Below, in pieces: positions 21,160 to 28,398 of a stretch of 64,000 bases of DNA. The DNA lies in the NCBI RefSeq assembly GCF_001425025.1, contig NZ_LMDE01000006.1, positions 1-64,000 on the forward strand. Reading direction: 5' to 3'. Numbering within the stretch: the stretch's first letter is position 1; each line of letters opens with the position of its first letter. The notes below the pieces were generated by a model that was not told the DNA's origin, ran no database searches, and was given only the letters and a program-made list of their open reading frames with translations. Source of the stretch: Nocardioides sp. Root122. Its GTDB lineage: Bacteria > Actinomycetota > Actinomycetes > Propionibacteriales > Nocardioidaceae. The position numbers and the translations under genes were made by a program.

Positions 21160-22439
21160 AACGCCGCAGAGGCGGCCGGCACGGGCCCTTCGGTGGCAAC
21201 CTCGCCACGCTCACGTCGCGCCCGGTCGAGCCGGAGGTGGACGGCCGCGGAGACCGCGACGCCCACGATGGTCAGCGTACCGCCGCCGATCAAGGTCCAG
21301 CGAGCGCCGTACTCCTCACCGATCCAGCCGATGATCGGTGCACCGATCGGTGTGCCGCCCATGAAGATCATCATGTAGAGCGCCATCACGCGCCCGCGGA
21401 CGCCCGCGTCGGTGTGCAGCTGCATGTAGGTGTTGGCGCTGGTGATGAACGTCAGTGCCGTGAGGCCGGTGACCGGCGCGAGGAGCGCGAACGTCAGGTA
21501 GCTCGGCATCAGGCCTGCCAGCACGACGGTGGCTCCGAACGCGAGGGCCGCCCCGACCACGAGGCGGTGGCGGACCAGGGCGCGCCGCGCGGCGAGCAGC
21601 GAGCCGGTGAGCGAGCCGATCGCGAGGACCGTGCCGAGCAGGCCGAACTCCTCGGGACCCTTGCCGTAGACCTCGGTGGCCATCAGCGCGGAGGTGATCT
21701 GGAAGTTGAGGCCGAAGGTGCCGGCGAAGAAGACCAAGCTCAGCACGAGGAGCAGGTCGGGCCGCGCGCGGACGTAGGCCACGCCCTCGCGGATCGCGCC
21801 CGGACCGCGGTTGACGGGGGCGGCGGCATCGATGCGGCTGGTGTCGAGGTGGCGCAGCGACCACACGGGAGCGGCGTACGACACCGCGTTGAGGAGGATG
21901 ACCCAGCCGGTCGCGACCGCTCCCCCACCGAACGCCGCGATCAGCACGCCGGCCAGGCCGGGGCCCACGAGGCGCGCGGCGTTGAAGCTCGCGGAGTTGA
22001 GGCCGACGGCGTTGGTGAGGTCGCCCGGGTCGACGAGCTCGGAGACGAACGACTGGCGCGCCGGGGCGTCGAAGGCCGACGCGGCGCCCAGCACCAGGGC
22101 GAGGACGTAGACGTGCCAGACCTCGGCCCGGCCCGTGACGGCGAGGACACCGAGGACTGCGGCAGGCAGCGCCATGCCGATGTTGGTCAGCTGGAGCAGG
22201 CGGTGCTTGGGCATCCGGTCGGCGACCAGGCCCGCGAACGGGGTCAGCAGGAGGAAGGGCAGGAACTGCAGGCCCGTCGTGATGCCGAGCGCCGTGGCGC
22301 CCGAGCCCGCGGCGAGCTCGAGGACCAGCCAGTCCTGCGCCACGCGCTGCATCCAGGTGCCGGTGTTGGACACGACACCACCGGCGGCGTAGCGGCGGTA
22401 GTTCGGGTTGGCGAGGGAACGGAAGGTGGGACTCGTGAT
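21156..22439 (-). CDS. MFS transporter, drug/antibiotic efflux type, with an unusual start
   Basis: Roughly 427-aa major facilitator of the DHA/MFS_3 enterobactin-exporter-like group, with about 12 hydrophobic segments. The family-typical opening FRSLANPNYRRYAAGGVVSNTGTWMQR is encoded upstream of the first standard start (GTG at 22373), but no ATG, GTG, TTG or CTG occurs between it and the in-frame stop upstream. An ATC at 22439 or ACG at 22436 lies just after GAGGAG (22447-22442). I therefore place the start there tentatively. It is paired with and probably controlled by the MarR gene 13 nt upstream. Substrate unknown. Confidence 0.75.
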   Translation of the reverse strand: MTSPTFRSLANPNYRRYAAGGVVSNTGTWMQRVAQDWLVLELAAGSGATALGITTGLQFLPFLLLTPFAGLVADRMPKHRLLQLTNIGMALPAAVLGVLAVTGRAEVWHVYVLALVLGAASAFDAPARQSFVSELVDPGDLTNAVGLNSASFNAARLVGPGLAGVLIAAFGGGAVATGWVILLNAVSYAAPVWSLRHLDTSRIDAAAPVNRGPGAIREGVAYVRARPDLLLVLSLVFFAGTFGLNFQITSALMATEVYGKGPEEFGLLGTVLAIGSLTGSLLAARRALVRHRLVVGAALAFGATVVLAGLMPSYLTFALLAPVTGLTALTFITSANTYMQLHTDAGVRGRVMALYMMIFMGGTPIGAPIIGWIGEEYGARWTLIGGGTLTIVGVAVSAAVHLRLDRARRERGEVATEGPVPAASAAF

Positions 22440-22452
22440 GACTCCTCGGTCG

Positions 22453-22896
22453 TCAGTCGGTCAGGGCAAGTCGGGCGAGGACCGGAGCGGCCTCGCGGAG
22501 GGCGGCGCGCTCGGCCGGCGTGAGCTCGGCGAGGCGCTGGGAGAGCCAGGCGTCGCGGCGCTGGCGGTCGGCCAGCACGGCCGCGCGGCCGGCATCGGTG
22601 ATCGCGACGACGACCTGGCGGCCGTCGGTCTCGTGCGGGCGCCGCGTGACGTAACCGTCGCTCTCCAGGCAGTTGACCGTGCGGGTCATCGACGGCGGCT
22701 GCACGCGCTCCGCGCGGGCCAGGTCGCCGACGGTCTGGTCGCCCAGGCGCACGAGCAGGCCGAGCACGACCATCTGCGGGATGCTCAGGTGGTTGTCGGG
22801 GTGGCGCTCGGCCACCAGGCGGCGGCGCAGGCGCATCACACCGGCCCGGAGCTCTGAGGCGAGCCCGGCGTCGGTCCGGAGGTCAGCGGTCGGCAT
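22453..22896 (-). CDS. MarR family transcriptional regulator
   Basis: 147-aa winged-helix repressor type protein; the core runs LSIPQMVVLGLLVRLGDQTVGDLARAERVQPPSMTRTVNCLESDGYVTRR. I start at ATG 22896 because TATGCT lies 6 nt before it and a perfect inverted repeat overlaps that promoter; an in-frame ATG at 22914, inside the repeat, is the alternative. It precedes the efflux-type MFS gene, the classic MarR arrangement in which a ligand relieves repression of export. Confidence 0.88.
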   Translation of the reverse strand: MPTADLRTDAGLASELRAGVMRLRRRLVAERHPDNHLSIPQMVVLGLLVRLGDQTVGDLARAERVQPPSMTRTVNCLESDGYVTRRPHETDGRQVVVAITDAGRAAVLADRQRRDAWLSQRLAELTPAERAALREAAPVLARLALTD

Positions 22897-22899
22897 GTC

Positions 22900-22927
22900 G
22901 TTAGCATAACTCATTACCTGTGCTAAC
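22900..22927. promoter_or_regulatory. MarR operator over the -10 region
   Basis: GTTAGCA (22900-22906) and TGCTAAC (22921-22927) form a perfect 7-bp inverted repeat with 14-nt spacing. The minus-strand hexamer TATGCT (22908-22903) overlaps the first arm. Centre-to-centre spacing of 21 bp suits a MarR dimer, implying autorepression of the marR-MFS unit. Confidence 0.6.
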
Positions 22928-22936
22928 TATTCCGCC

Positions 22937-23043
22937 GACCGGGCACGTCGTCGCGCTGAGGACGACCCGACCGGGCACTTCCTCGCGGTAGTAACGCGAG
23001 GAAGTGCCCGGTCAGCGTGGTCAGCGCGACGAGGTGCCCGGTC
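22937..23043. repeat. Nested four-copy inverted repeat (REP-like) downstream of the NCS2 gene
   Basis: Four copies of a GACCGGGCAC-based unit are arranged A-B-B'-A'. The inner pair B (22969-22987) and B' (22995-23013) is a perfect 19-bp stem closed by GTAGTAA. The outer pair A (22937-22959) and A' (23021-23043) matches at 22 of 23 positions. A' overlaps two bases of the NCS2 stop codon. It can fold as one long hairpin or a cruciform and probably acts as terminator; the repeated unit suggests a dispersed genomic element. Confidence 0.85.
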
Positions 23044-24520
23044 AGGTGAGCCAGGAGGTGATCGGGTCGATGGCGAAGTAGACGACGAACAGGGCGGCCA
23101 CGATCCACATGAGCGGGTGCACCTCGCGGACCTTGCCGACGACCAGCTTGATCAGGACGTAGGCCAGGAAGCCGGCGCCGATGCCGACCGAGATCGAGTA
23201 GGTGAACGGCATCAGCACGATCGTCAGGAACGCCGGGATGGCGATCTCGAGGTCGTCCCAGGCGATGCCCTTGACCTGCTGCATCATCAGGAAGCCGACC
23301 AGCACCAGCGCCGGGACCGCGGCCTCGGAGGGGATCGCCTCGACGACCGGCGCGAAGAAGGTGCTCAGCAGGAACAGCACGCCGGTCACGACCGACGCCA
23401 GGCCGGTGCGCGCACCCTCGCCCACGCCGGAGGCCGACTCGATGTAGGAGGTGTTGGACGAGACGCCGGCGGCACCACCGGCCATCGCGGCGATCGAGTC
23501 GACGACGAGGATCCGCTGCGAGTGCGGCGGGATGCCTTCCTCGTCGTTGAGGCCGGCCTCGGCGCCGATGGCGGTCATCGTGCCCATGGTGTCGAAGAAG
23601 TCGGCGAGGAGCAGCGTGAAGGTGAGCAGCACGGCGGCCAGGAGGCCGACGGAGGAGAACGCGCCGAACAGGTCGAACTGGCCCACCGTCCCGAAGTCGG
23701 GGACGTCGACGAAGCCGTTGAGCTCGGGCACGTTGAGCGACCAGTTGCCCGGGCCCTCGTTGGCGACCGAGTCGAGGTCGAGGACGGCCTGGAGCACGAA
23801 CGCCAGGACGGCGGTGGCGACGATCGAGATCAGGATCGCGCCGCGCACCTGGCGCACCCACAGGGCGATGATGAGGACGACGCCGATCGCGAAGACGAGC
23901 ACCGGCCAGCCGGTGAGGGTGCCGCCGTTGCCGAGCTGGACCGGCACGGTGGTCTTGAAGGCGTCGGGGATGCGGGTCACGAAGCCGGCGTCGACGAAGC
24001 CGATCAGCGCGATGAACAGGCCGATGCCCACCGAGATGGCGATCTTGAGCTGCTGGGGCACGGCGTGGAACACGGCCTTGCGGAAGCCGGTCAGCACGAG
24101 CAGCAGGATGATGATGCCCTCGAGCACGATCAGGCCCATTGCGTCGCCCCACGTGGAGCGGGTCGCGATCGCGTTGGCGACGAAGGCGTTGAGGCCGAGG
24201 CCGGTGGCGAGCGCCAGCGGGAAGTTGGCCACCGCACCCATCAGGATCGTCAGCACACCGGCCACGAGCGCGGTGCCCGCGGCGATCACCGGGAGGTTGG
24301 ACCCGTCGCCGGTGCCGCCGCCGAGGAACTCGCCGGTCGAGTCGGGCACGAAGCCGAGGATCAGCGGGTTGAGCACGATGATGTAGGCCATCGTCAGGAA
24401 CGTGACCACGCCGCCGCGGACCTCGCGTCCGACGGTCGAGCCTCGCTCGGTGATCTTGAAGAAGCCGTCGAGGCCGGAGGCCTTCGTGGGCTGGGCTGCG
24501 GTGTTGGTCGGCTCGCTCAC
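23042..24520 (-). CDS. NCS2 family nucleobase permease (guanine/hypoxanthine type)
   Basis: 492-aa AzgA-like purine permease with about 12-14 membrane segments. Diagnostic stretches are FLTMAYIIVLNPLIL near the N-terminus, GLGLNAFVA in TM3, LLADFFDTMGTM and the SSNTSYIESASGVGEGARTG loop. It imports hypoxanthine, guanine or adenine by proton symport. The GTG start at 24520 leaves an N-terminal tail before FFKITERGSTVGREVRGG, as usual. It has a divergent DUF2530 neighbour and the nested repeat at its 3' end. Confidence 0.92.
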   Translation of the reverse strand: MSEPTNTAAQPTKASGLDGFFKITERGSTVGREVRGGVVTFLTMAYIIVLNPLILGFVPDSTGEFLGGGTGDGSNLPVIAAGTALVAGVLTILMGAVANFPLALATGLGLNAFVANAIATRSTWGDAMGLIVLEGIIILLLVLTGFRKAVFHAVPQQLKIAISVGIGLFIALIGFVDAGFVTRIPDAFKTTVPVQLGNGGTLTGWPVLVFAIGVVLIIALWVRQVRGAILISIVATAVLAFVLQAVLDLDSVANEGPGNWSLNVPELNGFVDVPDFGTVGQFDLFGAFSSVGLLAAVLLTFTLLLADFFDTMGTMTAIGAEAGLNDEEGIPPHSQRILVVDSIAAMAGGAAGVSSNTSYIESASGVGEGARTGLASVVTGVLFLLSTFFAPVVEAIPSEAAVPALVLVGFLMMQQVKGIAWDDLEIAIPAFLTIVLMPFTYSISVGIGAGFLAYVLIKLVVGKVREVHPLMWIVAALFVVYFAIDPITSWLT

Positions 24521-24577
24521 AGGACCGCAGTCTGGCAGACCCGCGACACGCGCGTGTCCCAGGCTCGCGTCGGGTTG

Positions 24578-24583
24578 TAGCGT
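24578..24583 (+). promoter_or_regulatory. TAGCGT -10 element for the DUF2530 gene
   Basis: TAGCGT ends 6 nt before the GTG at 24590, the leaderless arrangement. It supports this GTG start. Confidence 0.45.
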
Positions 24584-24589
24584 GTCGCC

Positions 24590-24877
24590 GTGGACCTGGG
24601 TGACGAGCAGCCGACACAGCACGAGATCGGGCGGCGCACCTACATCGTCGCCCAGGTCGAGCCGCTCGACGTCGACGGCGTGCGGACCACGGAGGTCGGC
24701 ACGGCACTGTGGCTGCTCGGCTTCCTCGGCCTGCTCCCCTTCTGGGGCACGCTGCAGGAGAACGGTCGCACGTGGTGGCTGTGGACCTGCCTGGCCGGGT
24801 TCGGCCTCGGGCTCTGCGGCCTGGAGTACTGCCGCCGGCGTCGCAAGGAGCGGGCCGCCCAGCAGGCCCGCCCGTGA
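24590..24877 (+). CDS. DUF2530 small membrane protein
   Basis: 95-aa protein with two hydrophobic segments (ALWLLGFLGLLPFW and WLWTCLAGFGLGLCGL) and a basic C-terminal tail (CRRRRKER). The PLDVDGVRTTEVGTALW motif recalls DUF2530, a family confined to actinobacteria without known function. GTG start chosen by the TANNNT element. Its stop overlaps the methyltransferase start (GTGA). Confidence 0.75.
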   Translation: MDLGDEQPTQHEIGRRTYIVAQVEPLDVDGVRTTEVGTALWLLGFLGLLPFWGTLQENGRTWWLWTCLAGFGLGLCGLEYCRRRRKERAAQQARP

Positions 24878-25476
24878 GCTCGCGCCTGCCCCCGACCCGC
24901 TGGGAGGTCGCGGGTGAGGACAACCGGGGCTACGGCCAGCACTTCGCCGTGCAGGTCGCCCGGGGCGTCGACGTCGACGGGGAGGCACGCTTCCTCGACG
25001 CACTCGCGCCCCGTGGGGCGCGGATCCTCGACCTCGGCTCCGGGATGGGCCGGGTGGCCGCGGCGCTGCAGGCGCGCGGCCACGACGTGGTCGCCACCGA
25101 GCCCGACGCCGACCTGCGCGCGCAGTCGGAGGCGACGTACCCGGGCCTGACGGTGCTGCCGCACGAGGCGCTCGCCCTCGACCCCGGCCAGCTGGGCACC
25201 TTCGACGTGGTCGCGATCGTGGGCAACGTGATGGTCTACCTCGGCGAGGACACCGAGGTCGCCGTCCTCGAGCGCGTGCGCGAGCTGCTCGCACCCGATG
25301 GCCGCGCGGCCATCGGGTTCCACCTCACGGCGGTCAAGGCCGGCAGCCGGACGTACCTGGCCGACGAGTTCGTCGCCGACGTCACCGCCGCGGGGCTGCG
25401 TGTGGTGCACCGATTCGGCAGCTACGAGCTCCACGAGCCCCACGACGAGTACGCCGTGTGGGTGCTGGCGCGCTGA
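24874..25476 (+). CDS. Class I SAM-dependent methyltransferase
   Basis: 200-aa Rossmann methyltransferase. Motif I is ILDLGSGMGR (residues 51-60), followed by an acidic residue in VVATEPD and by FDVVAIVGNVMVYL as motif IV. Substrate cannot be read; the fold group includes small-molecule and rRNA/protein methylases. It overlaps the DUF2530 stop by four bases, so they are co-expressed. Confidence 0.82.
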   Translation: MSSRLPPTRWEVAGEDNRGYGQHFAVQVARGVDVDGEARFLDALAPRGARILDLGSGMGRVAAALQARGHDVVATEPDADLRAQSEATYPGLTVLPHEALALDPGQLGTFDVVAIVGNVMVYLGEDTEVAVLERVRELLAPDGRAAIGFHLTAVKAGSRTYLADEFVADVTAAGLRVVHRFGSYELHEPHDEYAVWVLAR

Positions 25477-25516
25477 CCGCGGCGCGTCGTCGGGGACGCG
25501 GCCGGGACGGTGCGGC

Positions 25517-26299
25517 TCAGAGGGTCTCGAAGTCGTCGTCGGTCAGCGTGTCGAAGGCGTGGTCGGGCATGGGCAGCGGCTGCTGCTTGCGCGCGAGCTT
25601 GACCTCGGAGTGGGCGCCGCAGCCGTGGTCGAACGTGACCACCCGGCCGTCGTCGTTGGCGTTGCCGTTGGCGCACACGCCGAACGTGTCGGAGAGCGAG
25701 CCGTTGAGCCGCACCAGGAACCCGCACGACCAGCAGCTGTCCGGGGCGCTCTTGGCCAGCGGCGAGTCGGGCCCGCCGGGACCGGCGTACCAGCGCTCGG
25801 CGGCCATGTCGATGCCCTCGCGGCTCAGCGTGCGGACCCGGCCCAGGCCGAGGTCCTCGGCGACGCGGCGCACCTGCGCCTTGTCGTCGCTGTCGAGGGG
25901 GTCGTCGCCGACGAGGTACGTCGGCACCAGACGGGCGTCCTCGTCCTCGACCGGCAGCAGGTCGCCGGGCGAGAGGTCGCCGGGCTGGATGCGCTCCTTG
26001 TAGGGGAGCCAGGCCGGCGCGACGATCGCCTCGTCGCCGGGCAGCAGCACCACCTCGTTGACGGTCACGTCCTTGGCGCGCTTCGCGCGGGTCAGGGTGA
26101 CCGACCAGTACCAGCCGGGGTAGCCCGGGCGCTCGCAGGCGAAGTGGTGGGTGACCACGCGCTCCTCCTCGGCCTTGGCACCGAGGTGGTCGCCGACCTC
26201 GGCGGGCTCCGCGACCTCGAGGACGACGCTCCTGGCCAGGTCCACGGCCTTGGCGAGGGCGGAGTCCGGCTTGCCGGCACGGGTGGGGAGAGCGATCAC
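25517..26299 (-). CDS. DUF3027 domain-containing protein
   Basis: 260-aa soluble protein of an actinobacterial family with unknown role. It has a YPGWYWSVTLTRAKRAKDVTVNEVVLLPGDEAIVAPAWLPY-type core, written here only as a description of positions 70-115, and a C-terminal Cys cluster (CWSCGF, FGVCANGN, HGCGAHSEV) that could bind zinc. GTG 26299 is preceded 6 nt upstream by CATGAT, a weaker -10-like hexamer. In other actinobacteria I recall the family near cold-shock and MFS genes, as here. Confidence 0.75.
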   Translation of the reverse strand: MIALPTRAGKPDSALAKAVDLARSVVLEVAEPAEVGDHLGAKAEEERVVTHHFACERPGYPGWYWSVTLTRAKRAKDVTVNEVVLLPGDEAIVAPAWLPYKERIQPGDLSPGDLLPVEDEDARLVPTYLVGDDPLDSDDKAQVRRVAEDLGLGRVRTLSREGIDMAAERWYAGPGGPDSPLAKSAPDSCWSCGFLVRLNGSLSDTFGVCANGNANDDGRVVTFDHGCGAHSEVKLARKQQPLPMPDHAFDTLTDDDFETL

Positions 26300-26390
26300 A
26301 CGCGCATCATGACAAACGGACGGTGGTCCTGTCCCGTCGAGGGCCACAACCGAGACGTCCTCCGCCTCGCTGTCGGGCGGGTAGGTCAAG

Positions 26391-27854
26391 ATGGTGCACG
26401 TGACCACCGACCGCCCCGACCCGACACCGGGGCAGCAGTCGGACACCCGCTCCCAGGACCACCCGCAGGACCACCGCCGCGACCACCGGGAGTCCCCCGC
26501 AGCACCCCCGCCCAGTGCCGTACGACGCTCGTTGTCCGGCGCCGCACGCGGGGTACGGGCCGCCGGCCGGGGCGCGCGCGTCGCCGGGCGCGGTGCCGGG
26601 ACGGCCGGTCACTACGCCGTCTCGCAGGCGCGACGCGCAGCGCGCGCGGAGGGCGCCGGGGACTCGGGCCTCTCCCGGCTCATCGAGCTGCACGCCTTCA
26701 ACGCCGCCGGTGACGCGGCGGTGGCGATCTCGCTCGCCGGCACGCTGTTCTTCCAGGTGCCGACCGGCGAGGCCCGCGGCCAGGTCGCACTGTTCCTGGG
26801 GCTGACGATGCTGCCGTTCGCGATCGTCGCGCCGCTGATCGGGCCCTTCCTCGACCGCTTCAGCCACGGCCGGCGGTGGGCCGTCGGCGCCACGATGGCG
26901 ATCCGGTGCTTCCTGTGCTGGGTGCTCGCGACCGCGGTGGTGACGGAGTCCGGGTGGCTGTTCCCGGCGGCGCTCGGCGTCCTGGTCGCGTCCAAGGCCT
27001 ACGGCGTCACCCGGGCCGCCGCGGTCCCGCGGCTGCTCCCGCCAGACCTCACGCTGGTCAAGGCCAACGCGCGGGTCTCCCTGGCGGGCGTCGTCGGCGC
27101 CGGAGTCTCGGCGCCGCTCGCCGTGCTCGCCTCCACGTTCGGCCCGGAATGGTCGCTGCGCTACGCCTTCCTGGTCTTCGTGCTCGCCACCATCTGGGCG
27201 ATCCGCCTGCCGGAGAAGGTCGACTCCAGCCACGGCGAGGGCGAGCTGGTGCTCACCGGCCCGACCAACGCGGCGACCACCACCCGCCGGTCGAAGACCC
27301 GGATCCCCTCGGCGGTGGCCTTCGCCCTGCGGGCCAACTGCGGGCCGCGCTGGCTGTCGGGGTTCCTGACGATGTTCATGGCGTTCCTGCTGCGCGACAA
27401 CCCGATCGGCGACTGGAAGCCGGAGGTGCTGCTGGGCCTGGTCATCGGCGCCGCCGGCCTCGGCAACACCCTCGGCATCGCCATCGGCTCGCTGCTCAGA
27501 CGCCTCAATCCCGCGGTCACCGTGGTGCTCGCGCTGCTGGCCGACGCCGCGATCGCGGTCGTGGCCGCGCTGTTCTACGGCCTCGTGCCGCTCGTGCTGC
27601 TGGGGCTCACCGCAGGCCTGGCCCAGTCGCTGGCCAAGCTCTCGCTCGACTCGACCATCCAGCGCGACGTCCCCGGCCGGATCCAGGCCAGCGCCTTCGC
27701 GCGCTCCGACACCACGCTGCAGCTCGCGTGGGTGATCGGCGGCTTCGTGGGCATCGTGATGCCGCTGATGCCCCGGCTCGGCCTGGGCATCGCCGCCGGC
27801 GTGCTCGGCGCGTGGGCGACCTTCGTGCTCGTCACCCGGCCGCGGCGGGCCTGA
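26391..27854 (+). CDS. MFS transporter with long basic N-terminal extension
   Basis: 487-aa major facilitator. About 95 N-terminal residues, rich in Arg, Gly, Asp and His, precede the first membrane segment (LIELHAFNAAGDAAVAISLAGTLFF). Around 11-12 hydrophobic segments follow, with the DRFSHGRRW cytoplasmic loop. A Thr/Arg-rich central loop (TNAATTTRRSKTR) separates the halves. Substrate unknown. It is divergent from DUF3027 (92 bp apart) and convergent with the cold-shock gene. GTG at 26400 is an alternative start. Confidence 0.82.
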   Translation: MVHVTTDRPDPTPGQQSDTRSQDHPQDHRRDHRESPAAPPPSAVRRSLSGAARGVRAAGRGARVAGRGAGTAGHYAVSQARRAARAEGAGDSGLSRLIELHAFNAAGDAAVAISLAGTLFFQVPTGEARGQVALFLGLTMLPFAIVAPLIGPFLDRFSHGRRWAVGATMAIRCFLCWVLATAVVTESGWLFPAALGVLVASKAYGVTRAAAVPRLLPPDLTLVKANARVSLAGVVGAGVSAPLAVLASTFGPEWSLRYAFLVFVLATIWAIRLPEKVDSSHGEGELVLTGPTNAATTTRRSKTRIPSAVAFALRANCGPRWLSGFLTMFMAFLLRDNPIGDWKPEVLLGLVIGAAGLGNTLGIAIGSLLRRLNPAVTVVLALLADAAIAVVAALFYGLVPLVLLGLTAGLAQSLAKLSLDSTIQRDVPGRIQASAFARSDTTLQLAWVIGGFVGIVMPLMPRLGLGIAAGVLGAWATFVLVTRPRRA

Positions 27855-27867
27855 CCCCGCGGCCGCC

Positions 27868-28263
27868 TCAGATCTCGAGCTCGTCGGCGAGCGCGCGCAG
27901 CACCTTCGCCGTGCCGCGCGCCGCGGCCCGCTCGGGGTGCCGGCCACGCCGGTAGGTCTCCTCGACGCCGTCGAGCATCCTGATGAGGTCCTCGACGATG
28001 GTGACCATGGCGTCCGGCTGCTTGCGCTGGGCGTTGCGCTGGTTGCGCGCCACGGAGGCCGGGGCGTCGACGACACGGACCTGGAGCGCCTGCTCGCCGC
28101 GGCGGCCCTGCGCGATGCCGAACTCGACCTTGGTGCCCGCCTTGAGCGTGGTGATGCCCTCGGGCAGCGCGTCGGAGTGGACGTAGACGTCCGGCCCGTC
28201 CTCCTGGGACAGGAAGCCGAAGCCCTTCTCGGCGTCGAACCACTTCACCTTGCCACTGGGCAC
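27868..28263 (-). CDS. Cold-shock domain protein with C-terminal extension
   Basis: 131-aa protein. The N-terminal OB-fold cold-shock domain (residues 1-67) shows KWFDAEKGFGFLSQEDG (RNP1) and DVYVHSDAL (RNP2). A further ~60 residues are predicted helical (AMVTIVEDLIRMLDGVEETYR), a length class I recall for one actinobacterial CspB subgroup. It probably binds single-stranded nucleic acid. GTG start gives the canonical short N-terminus MPSGKVKWF. The ~50-nt leader contains a hairpin. Confidence 0.9.
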   Translation of the reverse strand: MPSGKVKWFDAEKGFGFLSQEDGPDVYVHSDALPEGITTLKAGTKVEFGIAQGRRGEQALQVRVVDAPASVARNQRNAQRKQPDAMVTIVEDLIRMLDGVEETYRRGRHPERAAARGTAKVLRALADELEI

Positions 28264-28291
28264 AGGACTGCTCCACTCAGCTCAATCTCCG

Positions 28292-28313
28292 GCGCCCGTG
28301 GATTCACGGGCGC
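28292..28313. promoter_or_regulatory. Hairpin in the cold-shock gene leader
   Basis: GCGCCCGTG-GATT-CACGGGCGC is a perfect 9-bp stem with a 4-nt loop, 29 nt upstream of the GTG start. A candidate -10 (TATCCT, 28324-28319, minus strand) lies just upstream, so the stem would be at the extreme 5' end of the mRNA. It could be a stability element or thermosensor, or an operator in DNA form. Confidence 0.5.
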
Positions 28314-28398
28314 GGCACAGGATAGGCGGCTGGACCAGTCCACCACCAACAGGTTCCCCCGGGGTCCGCTTTGATTTGCCCACGTCCCTGCTGGGACC

